64,000 bases of DNA from an uncultured Verrucomicrobiota bacterium (GTDB lineage: Bacteria; Verrucomicrobiota; Verrucomicrobiia; Limisphaerales; UBA9464). The notes beneath the pieces were generated by a model that worked only from the letters and a program-made list of their open reading frames with translations, made no database searches and was not told where the DNA came from. Made by a program: the position numbers and the translations under genes. Location: contig CAIXUG010000006.1 in the NCBI GenBank assembly GCA_903922605.1, positions 56,246-120,245 on the forward strand, given 5' to 3'. Positions 33,553 to 42,200 of the stretch are shown here, one piece after another. Positions within the stretch are counted from its first letter, which is position 1. The number at the start of each line of letters is the position of its first letter.

Positions 33553-34113
33553 ATGGCAGTCAACGCGAACGAACTCCGCAAGGGCACGGCAGTCGTCTAT
33601 AACAATGACGTGTGTGTGGTGCTCGAAGTCACCCACCGCACGCCGGGCAACCTGCGCGCCTTTGTGCAGGCCATCCTCCGCAGCATCCGCACCGGCAAGT
33701 CGATGGACGTGCGCTTCGGCTCGACCGAGAAGGTCGAGACCGTGCCGCTGATGAGCTACAAGATGGAGTTCAGCTACAAGACGGGCGAGGACTACGTGTT
33801 CGTGAATCCGGACTCCTTCGAGGAAGTCACCGTCCCGCCCGAACTCGTCGGCGACGCCAAGGATTACCTCGTCGAGAACGCCCGGGTGACCATGACCTTC
33901 GTCGAGGAAAAGGCCGTGCAGGTCGAAATCCCGCCCAGCGTCGTGCTGACGGTGACGGATGCGCCCGAAGGCCTCCGCGGCGATTCGGCCAACAACGTGC
34001 AGAAGGCCGTCACGCTCGAGACCGGCCTAGTGATCCAGGCGCCGCTTTTCATCAAGACCGGCGAGAAGATCAAAGTGGATACGCGCACCGGCAAGTACAT
34101 GGAGCGCGCCTGA
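33553..34113 (+). CDS. efp: Translation elongation factor P
   Basis: A 186-residue three-domain EF-P that rescues ribosomes stalled at polyproline. The N-terminal KOW-like domain starts NELRKGTAVVYNNDVCVVLEV, and the C-terminal signature TGLVIQAPLFIKTGEKIKVDTRTGKYMERA region is intact. The tip loop that contacts the peptidyl-tRNA reads HRTPGNLRAFVQ: Asn33 occupies the position of E. coli Lys34, which is beta-lysylated. Thus the usual EpmA or EarP modification targets (Lys/Arg) are absent. A hairpin terminator follows at 34156. Confidence 0.96.
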   Translation: MAVNANELRKGTAVVYNNDVCVVLEVTHRTPGNLRAFVQAILRSIRTGKSMDVRFGSTEKVETVPLMSYKMEFSYKTGEDYVFVNPDSFEEVTVPPELVGDAKDYLVENARVTMTFVEEKAVQVEIPPSVVLTVTDAPEGLRGDSANNVQKAVTLETGLVIQAPLFIKTGEKIKVDTRTGKYMERA

Positions 34114-34155
34114 TTTTTGTGAACGCGGCTAACCCCCGCTTCCGTGTGTAAATGG

Positions 34156-34184
34156 ACGGTCCGTCGCAAGGCGGGCCGTTTTTT
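34156..34184 (+). terminator. Rho-independent terminator after efp
   Basis: Stem ACGGTCCGTC, loop GCAA, stem GGCGGGCCGT (with G-U pairs) followed by TTTTTA. Confidence 0.85.
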
Positions 34185-34312
34185 ATAACGGTTCCATAAA
34201 ATCTACAGCCGGAAGAGATGGGACACTGAACGTCGGCACACCATGCGCCTTTCTGAATCCGGACGCGCTGAACCATTGCGTGCGCCCTTCCCCCTCACCC
34301 CGGCCCTCTCCC

Positions 34313-35609
34313 TGTATGGACTTGGGACATGGTGGACGGGTGTGCGGAGACATGGTGGACAGGTGCAATCAAGCGAGGGCAGCGTGGTTCATCATGCCCT
34401 GGCCTGTGAAAGACCTGCTGACTGTGCGCCTTGAGTTTGTGCAACTGGCCCTGCGCCCCGACGCCAACGTGCGGCAGCTCTGCCGCCGTTTCGGCGTGAG
34501 CCCGACCGTCGCGTACCGGTGGCTGGCCCGCTTCGCCGCCGGGGGTGAGGCCGCGCTGGCGGACCGTTCCCGGCGGCCTCGGCACAGCCCCCGGCGCACC
34601 GCGCCCGAGGTGGAGCAGGCGGTGGTGGAGCTGCGCCGCCAGCACCCGGCCTGGGGCGCCCGCAAGCTGCACCGCCGCCTGGGCGATCTCGGGCACCCGG
34701 GGCTGCCGGCCCCGAGCACGCTCACGGGGATCCTGCACCGGCACGGCCTGGTCAGTCCGGCGGCGAGCGTGGCGGCCACGCCGTTCACCCGCTTCGAGCG
34801 GCCGGGCCCCAACCAGTTCTGGCAGGTGGACTTCAAGGGGCACTTCGCCCTCGGCACCGGCCGCTGCCATCCGCTGGGCGTGCTGGACGACCACTCCCGC
34901 TACAACGTGCTCCTGGCCGCCTGCGCGGACCAGCGGGAAGGCACGGTGCAGGCGCAGCTGACCGGGGCTTTCCGCCGGCACGGCCTGCCGGAGCAGCTGC
35001 TCTGGGACAACGGTTCGCCCTGGGGCAGCGGGGGCGGGGAATACACCGCCCTGGACGCGTGGATCCTGCGCCTGGGCGTGCGGGTCAGCCATGGCCGGGC
35101 CTATCATCCGCAGACCCAGGGCAAGGAGGAGCGCTTCCACCGGACGCTGCAGGCCGAGGTGCTGGCGCGCGGCGGCTGGACCGACTGCCCCCAGGTGCAG
35201 CGGGCCTTCGACGAATGGCGGCCGGTCTACAACACGCAGCGCCCCCATGAGGCCCTGGCCCTCGCGGTGCCCCTCAGCCGCTACCGGCCCAGTCCGCGGA
35301 GCTTTCCCGAGACGCTGCCGCCGGTGGAGTACGCCGACGGGGTCGAGGTGCGCCGGGCCGACCTGAAGGGCGCCATCAGCTACCGCAACCGGGAGTGGAA
35401 GGTGGGCCGGGCTTTCGCCGGCCAGCCCGTCGGCCTGCGGCCCACGGCCACCGACGGCGTCTTCGCCCTCCTCTTCCTCACCCAGCTCATCAAGGAAATC
35501 GACCTCCGCCAAAACCCCAGCCCAACCACCCCCAATCCGTGACCACTCCAGCCCCAAATGTGTCCACCATGTCCCCGCACACCCGTCCACCATGTCTTCG
35601 GTCTGTACA
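34313..35609 (+). mobile_element. IS481-family insertion sequence, 1297 bp
   Basis: Terminal inverted repeats of about 49 bp: the left end begins TGTATGGACTTGGGACATGG, the right end read inward begins TGTACAGACCGAAGACATGG. Both continue with GACGGGTGTGCGG-GACATGGTGGACA-like sequence. It is flanked by a 5-bp direct repeat, CTCCC. A single transposase gene fills the inside. Ends start with TGT, as usual for this family. Confidence 0.9.
34394..35542 (+). CDS. IS481-family DDE transposase
   Basis: A 382-residue integrase-core transposase. The N-terminal HTH is VRQLCRRFGVSPTVAYRWLARF, then SRRPRHSPRRT. The DDE residues are in FWQVDFKGHF (D), LLWDNGSPW (D) and GKEERFHRTLQAEV (E). NTQRPHEALALAVPLSRY is typical of the family C-terminus. 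Frame and triad are intact, so the copy may be active. The start is the ATG at 34394; upstream in-frame codons lie in the terminal repeat. Confidence 0.93.
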   Translation: MPWPVKDLLTVRLEFVQLALRPDANVRQLCRRFGVSPTVAYRWLARFAAGGEAALADRSRRPRHSPRRTAPEVEQAVVELRRQHPAWGARKLHRRLGDLGHPGLPAPSTLTGILHRHGLVSPAASVAATPFTRFERPGPNQFWQVDFKGHFALGTGRCHPLGVLDDHSRYNVLLAACADQREGTVQAQLTGAFRRHGLPEQLLWDNGSPWGSGGGEYTALDAWILRLGVRVSHGRAYHPQTQGKEERFHRTLQAEVLARGGWTDCPQVQRAFDEWRPVYNTQRPHEALALAVPLSRYRPSPRSFPETLPPVEYADGVEVRRADLKGAISYRNREWKVGRAFAGQPVGLRPTATDGVFALLFLTQLIKEIDLRQNPSPTTPNP

Positions 35610-35839
35610 CTCCCTTGGGGAGAGGGAGAAATATCGCCCGTTCTTTTGGCGAAAGACCGGTGCGGGAATGGTCGGAAGCGCCACCAAAGAATCAACCAGG
35701 CCGCCCGGCCGCCCCCTCTCCCCAAGGGAGAGGGATGGGGTGAGGGGGAAGGAGGCATCCGGCCGTCCAATGCTCTCCGCTGGTTAGCGAGGCTGGTGCA
35801 ATCCGTCTTTATTGCGGCTGCGGCATTTCTAGAACGGCT

Positions 35840-36988
35840 CTATTTGCCACCCCGCAGCCGCTGGATGATTCCCGGCAATGCCTGAATCACGCGGTCCACC
35901 TCTTCGGCGGTGTTGTCCCGCCCCAGCGAGAACCGCACGAGTGCGTTGGCTTCCGCCGGTGGTACACCCATCGCCTGCAGCACATGGCTGGGCTCCAGCG
36001 AGCCGGCCGAGCATGCCGAGCCGCTCGAGGCGCAGATGCCTTCCAGGTCCAGCACGGCCATCAGCGCGATGCTGTCGGCACCCTGCACGGTGAAGGCGAT
36101 CGTGTTCGGCAGCCGCTCGGTCGGATGCCCGCGCAGCGTGACGCCGGGAATTGCCGCGGCGGCCGCTGCCAGCCGCTCCGTATACTCGCGCATAGGGACC
36201 GCCGGGAACACCGGCGTGGGCACGAAGCGCTCGAAGGCGGTGACGAGGCCCACGATGGCCGCGAGGTTTTCCGTGCCCGCACGGCGCTCGTTCTCATGGC
36301 CGCCCCCGACCTGCGTTGGCAGCGGCTGGAGCGGTGAACGGATGAAAAGTGCGCCCGCGCCCTTCGGCCCGTGAAACTTGTGCGCGCACACCGCGACCAG
36401 ATCGGCCTCGAACTGGTGGATGTCGCGGAAGGGCAGCTTGCCGAACGCCTGCACCGCGTCGGTGTGGAACTTCACGCCGCGCTCGCGGCACAGCGCGCCA
36501 ATTTCCGCGACGGGTTGGAGCGTGCCGACCTCGTTGTTCGCGGCCATCACCGATACGAGCGTCGTGTCGGGCCGGAGGGCGGCGGCCACATCCTCCACGC
36601 GCACGCGGCCAAAGGTGTCCACGGGCAGATAGGTGACCTCGAAGCCCTCGTGCTTCGCGAGAAACTGGAACGCGTGCAGCACCGCGTGATGCTCGACCGG
36701 TGTCGTGATGAGGTGGCGGCCCTTGGATTTCAGCAGGCGCGCGGGGCCCAGCACGGCGAGGTTGTTGGCCTCCGTGCCGCCGCCCGTGAAGACCACTTCG
36801 CTGGGCTTGCACTTCCACAGCGCCGCCAGCCGGTAGCGTGCATCGTCGAGGGCGGCCCGTGCAGCGCGCCCGATGGAATGCACGCTGGAGGGATTGCCCC
36901 ACACCTCGCCCAGCAACGGCTCCATCGCTGCCCGCACGGCCGGATCCAGCGGCGTGGTGGCGTTGTAGTCGAAATAGATCGGCGGCAC
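35840..36988 (-). CDS. Cysteine desulfurase (NifS/IscS type)
   Basis: A 382-residue PLP enzyme that removes sulfur from cysteine for Fe-S cluster or thio-cofactor synthesis. The start YFDYNATTPLDP is diagnostic. The PLP Lys is K204 in CAHKFHGPKGAG, with H100 in TTPVEHHAV stacking on the cofactor. The catalytic Cys is C326 in SSGSACSAGS. It lacks neighbouring iscU, iscR or nifU, so which sulfur acceptor it serves is unknown. Length is normal for the group. It stands alone on the - strand. Confidence 0.94.
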   Translation of the reverse strand: MPPIYFDYNATTPLDPAVRAAMEPLLGEVWGNPSSVHSIGRAARAALDDARYRLAALWKCKPSEVVFTGGGTEANNLAVLGPARLLKSKGRHLITTPVEHHAVLHAFQFLAKHEGFEVTYLPVDTFGRVRVEDVAAALRPDTTLVSVMAANNEVGTLQPVAEIGALCRERGVKFHTDAVQAFGKLPFRDIHQFEADLVAVCAHKFHGPKGAGALFIRSPLQPLPTQVGGGHENERRAGTENLAAIVGLVTAFERFVPTPVFPAVPMREYTERLAAAAAAIPGVTLRGHPTERLPNTIAFTVQGADSIALMAVLDLEGICASSGSACSAGSLEPSHVLQAMGVPPAEANALVRFSLGRDNTAEEVDRVIQALPGIIQRLRGGK

Positions 36989-37202
36989 GGCCCTAGGATT
37001 ACCCGCGCGCGGGCAATGTCCATCGCGGGTGTATGCCCGCCTCCAAACCCGCCTTTACGCAAATCTGCGAACGGCCCGGAGGCTGCGTGTCTCACCTCCG
37101 TAATGGCCGATCAGCTTTGGTTGAGTCGGGTTGGCCATTAAGTAAGTACCGGTTCCTCCCCAGAACCCCAGCCGTGCCTGCGACGGCCCCATGGCTTCCA
37201 CC

Positions 37203-40157
37203 ATGAAAGCATTCCCGACCCTCTCCGTGTTCCGCCTGGCGTGCGTCAGTTTCGCCACCTGGCTTGCCTGTACCCTCCCTGTGCCGGCCGATACCGGCCA
37301 GACGCAGCTATCCTCGCCGCTGTTCCAGGGCAACGAGGTGAAGTTTGACTGGAATTCCGGCGGCGAACTGCAGACCGCTCCCGGTCCCGACGGTCCCTGG
37401 ACCACCGTGGCCGCACCCCAGGCCAAGAGCAGCACCTCCACCGTGCCCTTCACCCCCGGAACCCTGTTTTTCCGCGTGTTGGACAAGGGCATTCCGGGTG
37501 AGGTGCAACCCATCGTGAACGGTGACGCGCGCCGTCCCTTCCGCATCCAATCGGCCACCATCCGCAAGGGTGCCTCGGCCAATGGCAACGCCTTCATGGA
37601 GGCGATTTTGGTACCCGGGCAAAACCCGCCTGTGTCGTTCACCCTGCTGCAGGATGGCGAGCTGGTGACGCTGCGCGACGACGGCCAGGGCGGTGACGCC
37701 AAGGCCGGCGACGGCGTGTTCACGGGCGCCATCTTTGTGGACCGTAACGAGTTCGCGGCGGCCAATGACTTCATCAACGCGCTGCCGCCCGAGTTCCAGG
37801 TGATCGGCCATTTCGACGGCCGCAGCGTGGACGCGACCAAGGCTCCCGCACTGTTCGATCTCGATGCGTTCGACCAGGGCAAACCGGTGCCGATCCTGCC
37901 CACGCCCTTTGACGGCACGGGCCAGCCGACGGAGGCCACCAAGCGCAAACAGGCCGCCGCGAAGCGCTCCGGGGCCAGGCCGGCCTCGCCGATCAGCCAG
38001 CAGGTGGCCATCACCAATCTTTTCCCGGTGACCAACGTTGTCTGCAATCCCCTGATCATCGGCACGAACGACGCGGCAGTGGTCACCAACATCCTGTGCA
38101 ATCCCGTCGTGATCGGCACGAACCTGGACCGGGGCACGTTCGTGACCAACGTGGTGTGCGACCCGGTGGTCATCGGCCGGTCGAACAGGTTTGCGACGAA
38201 CATCGTGTGCGAGACCGTGCAGATCGGCACCCAGCCGCCGCCGCCGGTCACCAACGTGAACTGCGTCGATGTGGTGATCGATCCCCCACCGCAGCCGGGC
38301 ATAACCAACGTGTGCGTCACCAACATCGTGATGAATCCCGCGCGGCTGGTGCCCCAGATCATCTGCGACGAGGTCAAGGCCGGGCCCAATGGGCAGCCGA
38401 ACGGTGCGGTCAACTGCCGGACCAACTTCGTGATGGTCACCGACGGCCCCGATTTCACGACCAATGTCATGTGCTTTGACCTCGCGTTCAAGTCCGCCAC
38501 CAGCGCGGCCTTTGTCACGAACCTCTGCGTGACCAACGTGTTCACGGACACCACGCCGGTGCCCATCTTCACCAACCTCTGCACGACCAACATCGTGGCG
38601 GTCACGGATGGCGACCCGATCATCACCAACGTCTGCACGACCAACGTGGTGTTCATTCCGGCGGGTGACCCGATCACCACGAACGTGTGCGTCACCAACA
38701 TCGTCTCCACCGGCACGCCGTCACCGATCATCACGAACGTGTGCCTCACGAACGTCACGTTCATCACCAACATCACCTTCACCAACATCGTCACCGACCC
38801 GATGGACACGAACATCGACATCTACCTCGGGCGGCCGATCTTCTGGCCCAAGAGCCTGCTGATCACCGACCTCTCCGTGGTGGAGGATCCTACCCGCACC
38901 TTCGACCCGTGCCGCCCGGACCGCGGCACGAAGCTGGGCGCGTGGACCTTTGGTCGCCTGATGAGCGACGTCTGCAACCAGCCGGTCACAGGCATCGAAC
39001 CCGGCGAGTTTGCCCGGCGCTGGCTGCGCTCGTGGATCACCGACCAGGTGATCAATTTTGACACGGTCACGAACCGCCAGGTGGAGATCGTGAACCAGGT
39101 GCTCACCGACTGGGAGGCCGCCAGCGGCGGTCCCGACAAGCCGCTCGACATGAGCATCGCGCCCTTCCGGCTGCTGGCCATCGTCAACCGCCTCGACCTG
39201 CGCGGAAACCCCGGCTACGGCGGCATCATAAACGATGATCCGTGCAATCCGGTGAACATCGGCGGCGAGGGCCGCTTCGTGTTCTGCCTCATCCCCGGCC
39301 CCCACGCGACGGATGGCGGCGGCACGGGCTACGGTGGCGGCGGTGGCGGTGTGTCCGGTTCCTGCGACGCGTCACAGTTCACGGTCATTTTCGAATATGC
39401 CGTGCCCAAGAACACCTGCGCCGAGATCAAGTCCTACGGTCTGGAATGGTACAACCTGAACCGGATGCCCTTCGGCCCGGACTACAACGCCGCGCTCCAG
39501 CACATCACCGACCAGTTCGCGGCCGCCGGGGCCGATCCGCGCCGCAAGCCGAACCTCAGCGCGCTCAGCCAGCTTCGGGCGAACGAGTTGCTGCGCGAGC
39601 CGTGGGAGCTGCGCGAGTGGCGCCTCTTCCCCAACGACAGCGACACCGGCTGGCTGCGCGAGGTGACGGTCAAGCAGACGCCGGATCCGGATCACAACTT
39701 CCAGCCGATCATCAGCGAGTACTGCGCGGCCAACGCCGGGCTGATCGCGCTCCAGCAACACATCGTGCCGCTCATGTGGCGCACGCCGGGCAAGCCGATC
39801 GTGCCATTCCTCGGCGGCTCCGCCCCGATGACCACGCAGGATTTCTTCTGGGACGGCGCGCCGCGCGGCAGCATCCCGACGGATATCCGCCACAAGTTCT
39901 CGCTGAACACCTGCAATGGCTGCCATGCCGGCGAAACCGGCACGCCGTTCACCCACGTCTTCCCGCGCAAGGGTGGCGAAGAGGCCAAGCTCAGCGACTT
40001 CCTCACCGGCCTGAACATGCCGAAGCTCGACCCGGCCGACCACGTCACGCCGTACGTCTTCGCCGACCTGAAGCGGCGCGAGGATGACCTGCTCAAGCTC
40101 ATCAGTGAGCCCTGCTTCTTCCAGCTCTTCCAAGAACCGCCCGCCTTCACGCACTGA
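37203..40157 (+). CDS. Large secreted protein with Cys-containing TNV repeats and a CxxCH site
   Basis: A 984-residue exported protein (signal MKAFPTLSVFRLACVSFATW, cleavage near VPADT). Residues ~30-230 form beta-rich modules with DDGQGGDAKAGDGVFTGAI. From ~270 to ~540 is a run of short repeats of the form VTNVVCNP(V/I)xIGT, later xITNVCTTNIV, each with Cys or Thr-Asn pairs. The remaining ~440 residues are a globular domain (FARRWLRSWITDQVI, FRLLAIVNRLDLRGNPGYG) ending with LNTCNGCHAGETGTPFTHV, a possible c-type heme site. I do not recognise the whole. The start at 37203 is preferred; 37191 is also in frame. A terminator follows. Confidence 0.75.
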   Translation: MKAFPTLSVFRLACVSFATWLACTLPVPADTGQTQLSSPLFQGNEVKFDWNSGGELQTAPGPDGPWTTVAAPQAKSSTSTVPFTPGTLFFRVLDKGIPGEVQPIVNGDARRPFRIQSATIRKGASANGNAFMEAILVPGQNPPVSFTLLQDGELVTLRDDGQGGDAKAGDGVFTGAIFVDRNEFAAANDFINALPPEFQVIGHFDGRSVDATKAPALFDLDAFDQGKPVPILPTPFDGTGQPTEATKRKQAAAKRSGARPASPISQQVAITNLFPVTNVVCNPLIIGTNDAAVVTNILCNPVVIGTNLDRGTFVTNVVCDPVVIGRSNRFATNIVCETVQIGTQPPPPVTNVNCVDVVIDPPPQPGITNVCVTNIVMNPARLVPQIICDEVKAGPNGQPNGAVNCRTNFVMVTDGPDFTTNVMCFDLAFKSATSAAFVTNLCVTNVFTDTTPVPIFTNLCTTNIVAVTDGDPIITNVCTTNVVFIPAGDPITTNVCVTNIVSTGTPSPIITNVCLTNVTFITNITFTNIVTDPMDTNIDIYLGRPIFWPKSLLITDLSVVEDPTRTFDPCRPDRGTKLGAWTFGRLMSDVCNQPVTGIEPGEFARRWLRSWITDQVINFDTVTNRQVEIVNQVLTDWEAASGGPDKPLDMSIAPFRLLAIVNRLDLRGNPGYGGIINDDPCNPVNIGGEGRFVFCLIPGPHATDGGGTGYGGGGGGVSGSCDASQFTVIFEYAVPKNTCAEIKSYGLEWYNLNRMPFGPDYNAALQHITDQFAAAGADPRRKPNLSALSQLRANELLREPWELREWRLFPNDSDTGWLREVTVKQTPDPDHNFQPIISEYCAANAGLIALQQHIVPLMWRTPGKPIVPFLGGSAPMTTQDFFWDGAPRGSIPTDIRHKFSLNTCNGCHAGETGTPFTHVFPRKGGEEAKLSDFLTGLNMPKLDPADHVTPYVFADLKRREDDLLKLISEPCFFQLFQEPPAFTH

Positions 40158-40193
40158 TCGCGTCCGGGGCAGCGGCCTGGTACCCAAAACGAA

Positions 40194-40233
40194 CCGGCCC
40201 GGTGGAGGCAGCTCCGCCGGGCCGGACTTTTTG
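40194..40233 (+). terminator. Strong rho-independent terminator
   Basis: Stem CCGGCCCGGTGGAG, loop GCAG, stem CTCCGCCGGGCCGG, followed by ACTTTTTGT. It ends the large TNV-repeat gene. Confidence 0.88.
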
Positions 40234-40242
40234 TGGAACTTC

Positions 40243-40319
40243 AAACGGCGAACGGGAAAAAGCGTGATGCTGCACTTCCGTATCTCGCTGTTCCCCGTTC
40301 GCCGTTCGCCGTTTCAGAA
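40243..40319. repeat. Inverted pair of heptamer tracts (CGAACGG-like)
   Basis: The left arm AAACGGCGAACGGG (40243 region) and the right arm CCCGTTCGCCGTTCGCCG (40294 region) can pair. Read on the - strand, the right arm is GAAACGG, CGAACGG, CGAACGG, GGAACAG, a run of 7-bp units. It overlaps the end of the DUF885 gene. Confidence 0.65.
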
Positions 40320-42071
40320 GAGCTCCGGTTGCTTCTCGGCGTTCTTGAGCATCGCGTTCCGCAGGAGGCGCACGGGTGGCGTGCCATAGCGCAGCACCTG
40401 GTCGTGGAAGCGTTGCAGGGAGAAGGCCGCACCCTCCTGCGCCTGCCAGTCGGCGCGGAGCTTGAGGAGCTGGAGCTTGCCGAGGGTGTAGAAGCAGTAG
40501 CCGGGATCGAACGTGCCGCGCAGCGCCTCGGAATGCGCGGGCTTCTCCTCGTAGTAGCAGTTGTTCACGAAGAAGCGCGTGCCCTCCTCCAGTGTCATGC
40601 CCTTGCAGTGCATCTGCACGGACACACACAGGCGGCACAGACGCAGCAGCGCCTCGTCGGACTGCGCGAGCCGGTACTTCGCGGCGCGGACCTGCTCCTC
40701 ATGCGTGGCATTCGCGGGGTTCGCCGGCGCACCGAAGCCCTCGTCCAGGACCATCTGCTCGCAGTAATGCGCCCAGCCCTCGATGAAGGCGTAGCTGCCG
40801 AACACCTTCTGCACCGTGCTGGCCGGCGAGGCGTTCAGGGCGAGGAACTGCACGTAATGTCCGGGATATGCCTCGTGAATGCTTACGACATCGGTCGTGT
40901 AGTAATTGAAGGCCGTGAGCCATTCCTCCTTCTGCGCATCTGTCCAGCTCGTCTCGGTGGGTGTCACGTAGTAGTAGGCCTCGGTCGCCTTGGTCTCGAA
41001 GGGCCCGGGCGTCTCCATCGAGGCGAAGCTGGTCGAGCGGAACGGCGGCAGCGTCTCCATGACCGTGGCGCGGACCTCGCTGGGAATCGTGACCAGCTTA
41101 TGATCGACGATGAACTGGCGGATGGCCTCCAGATCCTTGCGCGTGTCGGGCAGCAGGCCTTCCGGCGTGGGATGATCCTTCTGGATGGCCTTGAAGACCT
41201 CGATCGCCGGCTTCGTGGGATCAATCACGCGTGCCGCAGCGGCGAATTTCATCTGCTCGACCCGCAATTCTGCGAGGCCGATGGCGAGGACGCGGTCGGG
41301 GGTCAGGTCGATCAGCTCGCCGCGCAGCATCGCGGTGTATTTCGCCTCGCCGAGCGCGAAGTCGGGTGTGGCTTTGGGCAGGCGCTCATGGCGCAGCCAC
41401 TCGGCGAAGGCGCGGTGCTCCTTGGCCGCGATGGCGGCGGCGGCGTTGAAATCGGTCACCGCTGCCGTGTCCGTGCAGTCGCGCACGGCCTTGGCGATGT
41501 CATTTTCAATGAAATCCGCCGTCGAAGTCGCGATCTCGATGGCCGTTTCGACATACGGCGTGGGCAGCTTCGCATCCAGGTTGGTGCGCGCGGTCCCGAA
41601 GAATTCTGGCGCCTGCCGCAGGATCGCGGTCATGTCCCGCACGCGCTCGGGAAACGGCTTCCAGTTGCGCTTGATGTAGAGGCTCACATCCAGCCCGCTG
41701 GCGTAGGTCATCGGGTTCAGGTAGGGCGTGCGGGCGGCCTCCAGCGTGAAGCGCTCCTTGGCGACTGTCGTCAGCAGGATCTGGCGATCGTGCCGGCTGG
41801 CCTCCGAGAGCCGGCTCTCCGGCAGCGCCGCCAGCTCGTGCTCCAGCTGCCGCAGTTCCACCTGTTCGGCGGCGAGCAGGCCGGTGGTGGGGATGACGAA
41901 TTTTCCGTCATGCTGGTGCCAGCCCAGGCCGGACGCCTCAACCGGGCGCAGGGCAAAGTGGTGGGCGACGAATTCATCCGCGAGGCGGTGGAAGGTCATT
42001 TCGGGGGTTTCGCTGCGTTGCAGCGCGCAACCCGCAGTGGTCAGCAACAGGCAGGCAAAGAGCTTCTTCAC
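40314..42071 (-). CDS. DUF885-family predicted metallopeptidase lipoprotein
   Basis: A 585-residue protein beginning VKKLFACLLLTTAGCALQ (GTG start) with a lipobox TAGC, so probably a lipoprotein. The DUF885 domain fills the rest, with the zinc-type motif HEAYPGHYVQF near residue 400, the GWAHYCEQMV motif after it, and RGTFDPGYCFYTLGKLQL near the end. The family is related to M32-like peptidases and is largely uncharacterised. I reject the longer in-frame start at 42140 because it would place 23 residues before the lipobox signal. It is divergent from the AraC gene. Confidence 0.85.
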   Translation of the reverse strand: MKKLFACLLLTTAGCALQRSETPEMTFHRLADEFVAHHFALRPVEASGLGWHQHDGKFVIPTTGLLAAEQVELRQLEHELAALPESRLSEASRHDRQILLTTVAKERFTLEAARTPYLNPMTYASGLDVSLYIKRNWKPFPERVRDMTAILRQAPEFFGTARTNLDAKLPTPYVETAIEIATSTADFIENDIAKAVRDCTDTAAVTDFNAAAAIAAKEHRAFAEWLRHERLPKATPDFALGEAKYTAMLRGELIDLTPDRVLAIGLAELRVEQMKFAAAARVIDPTKPAIEVFKAIQKDHPTPEGLLPDTRKDLEAIRQFIVDHKLVTIPSEVRATVMETLPPFRSTSFASMETPGPFETKATEAYYYVTPTETSWTDAQKEEWLTAFNYYTTDVVSIHEAYPGHYVQFLALNASPASTVQKVFGSYAFIEGWAHYCEQMVLDEGFGAPANPANATHEEQVRAAKYRLAQSDEALLRLCRLCVSVQMHCKGMTLEEGTRFFVNNCYYEEKPAHSEALRGTFDPGYCFYTLGKLQLLKLRADWQAQEGAAFSLQRFHDQVLRYGTPPVRLLRNAMLKNAEKQPELF

Positions 42072-42200
42072 GTGCCAATGATATCCCTCCGGGGACGTTC
42101 GCAAAGCACGGAACGGGCAACCGCGCGACAATTTTTGCAAAACACCGACAGTGGCGGCAATTGCCCGGGACCGGGTGGCACACTAGGTTGGCCGCTCATC

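Larger units (their letters stand above)
34285..35752. repeat. MITE-like element copy 5, split by an IS481-family insertion
   Basis: The left part 34285-34312 starts CCCTTCCCCCTCACCCCGG; the right part 35615-35752 ends GGGGTGAGGGGGAAGG. The IS occupies 34313-35609 with a CTCCC duplication (34308-34312 and 35610-35614). Removing the IS and one duplicate leaves 28 + 138 = 166 bp, the same length as copies 1 and 4. Confidence 0.88.

Noticed and set aside
40233..42200. Long N-terminal extension of the AraC regulator
   Set aside because: It runs antisense through the DUF885 gene. The AraC protein is complete from the GTG at 42201.
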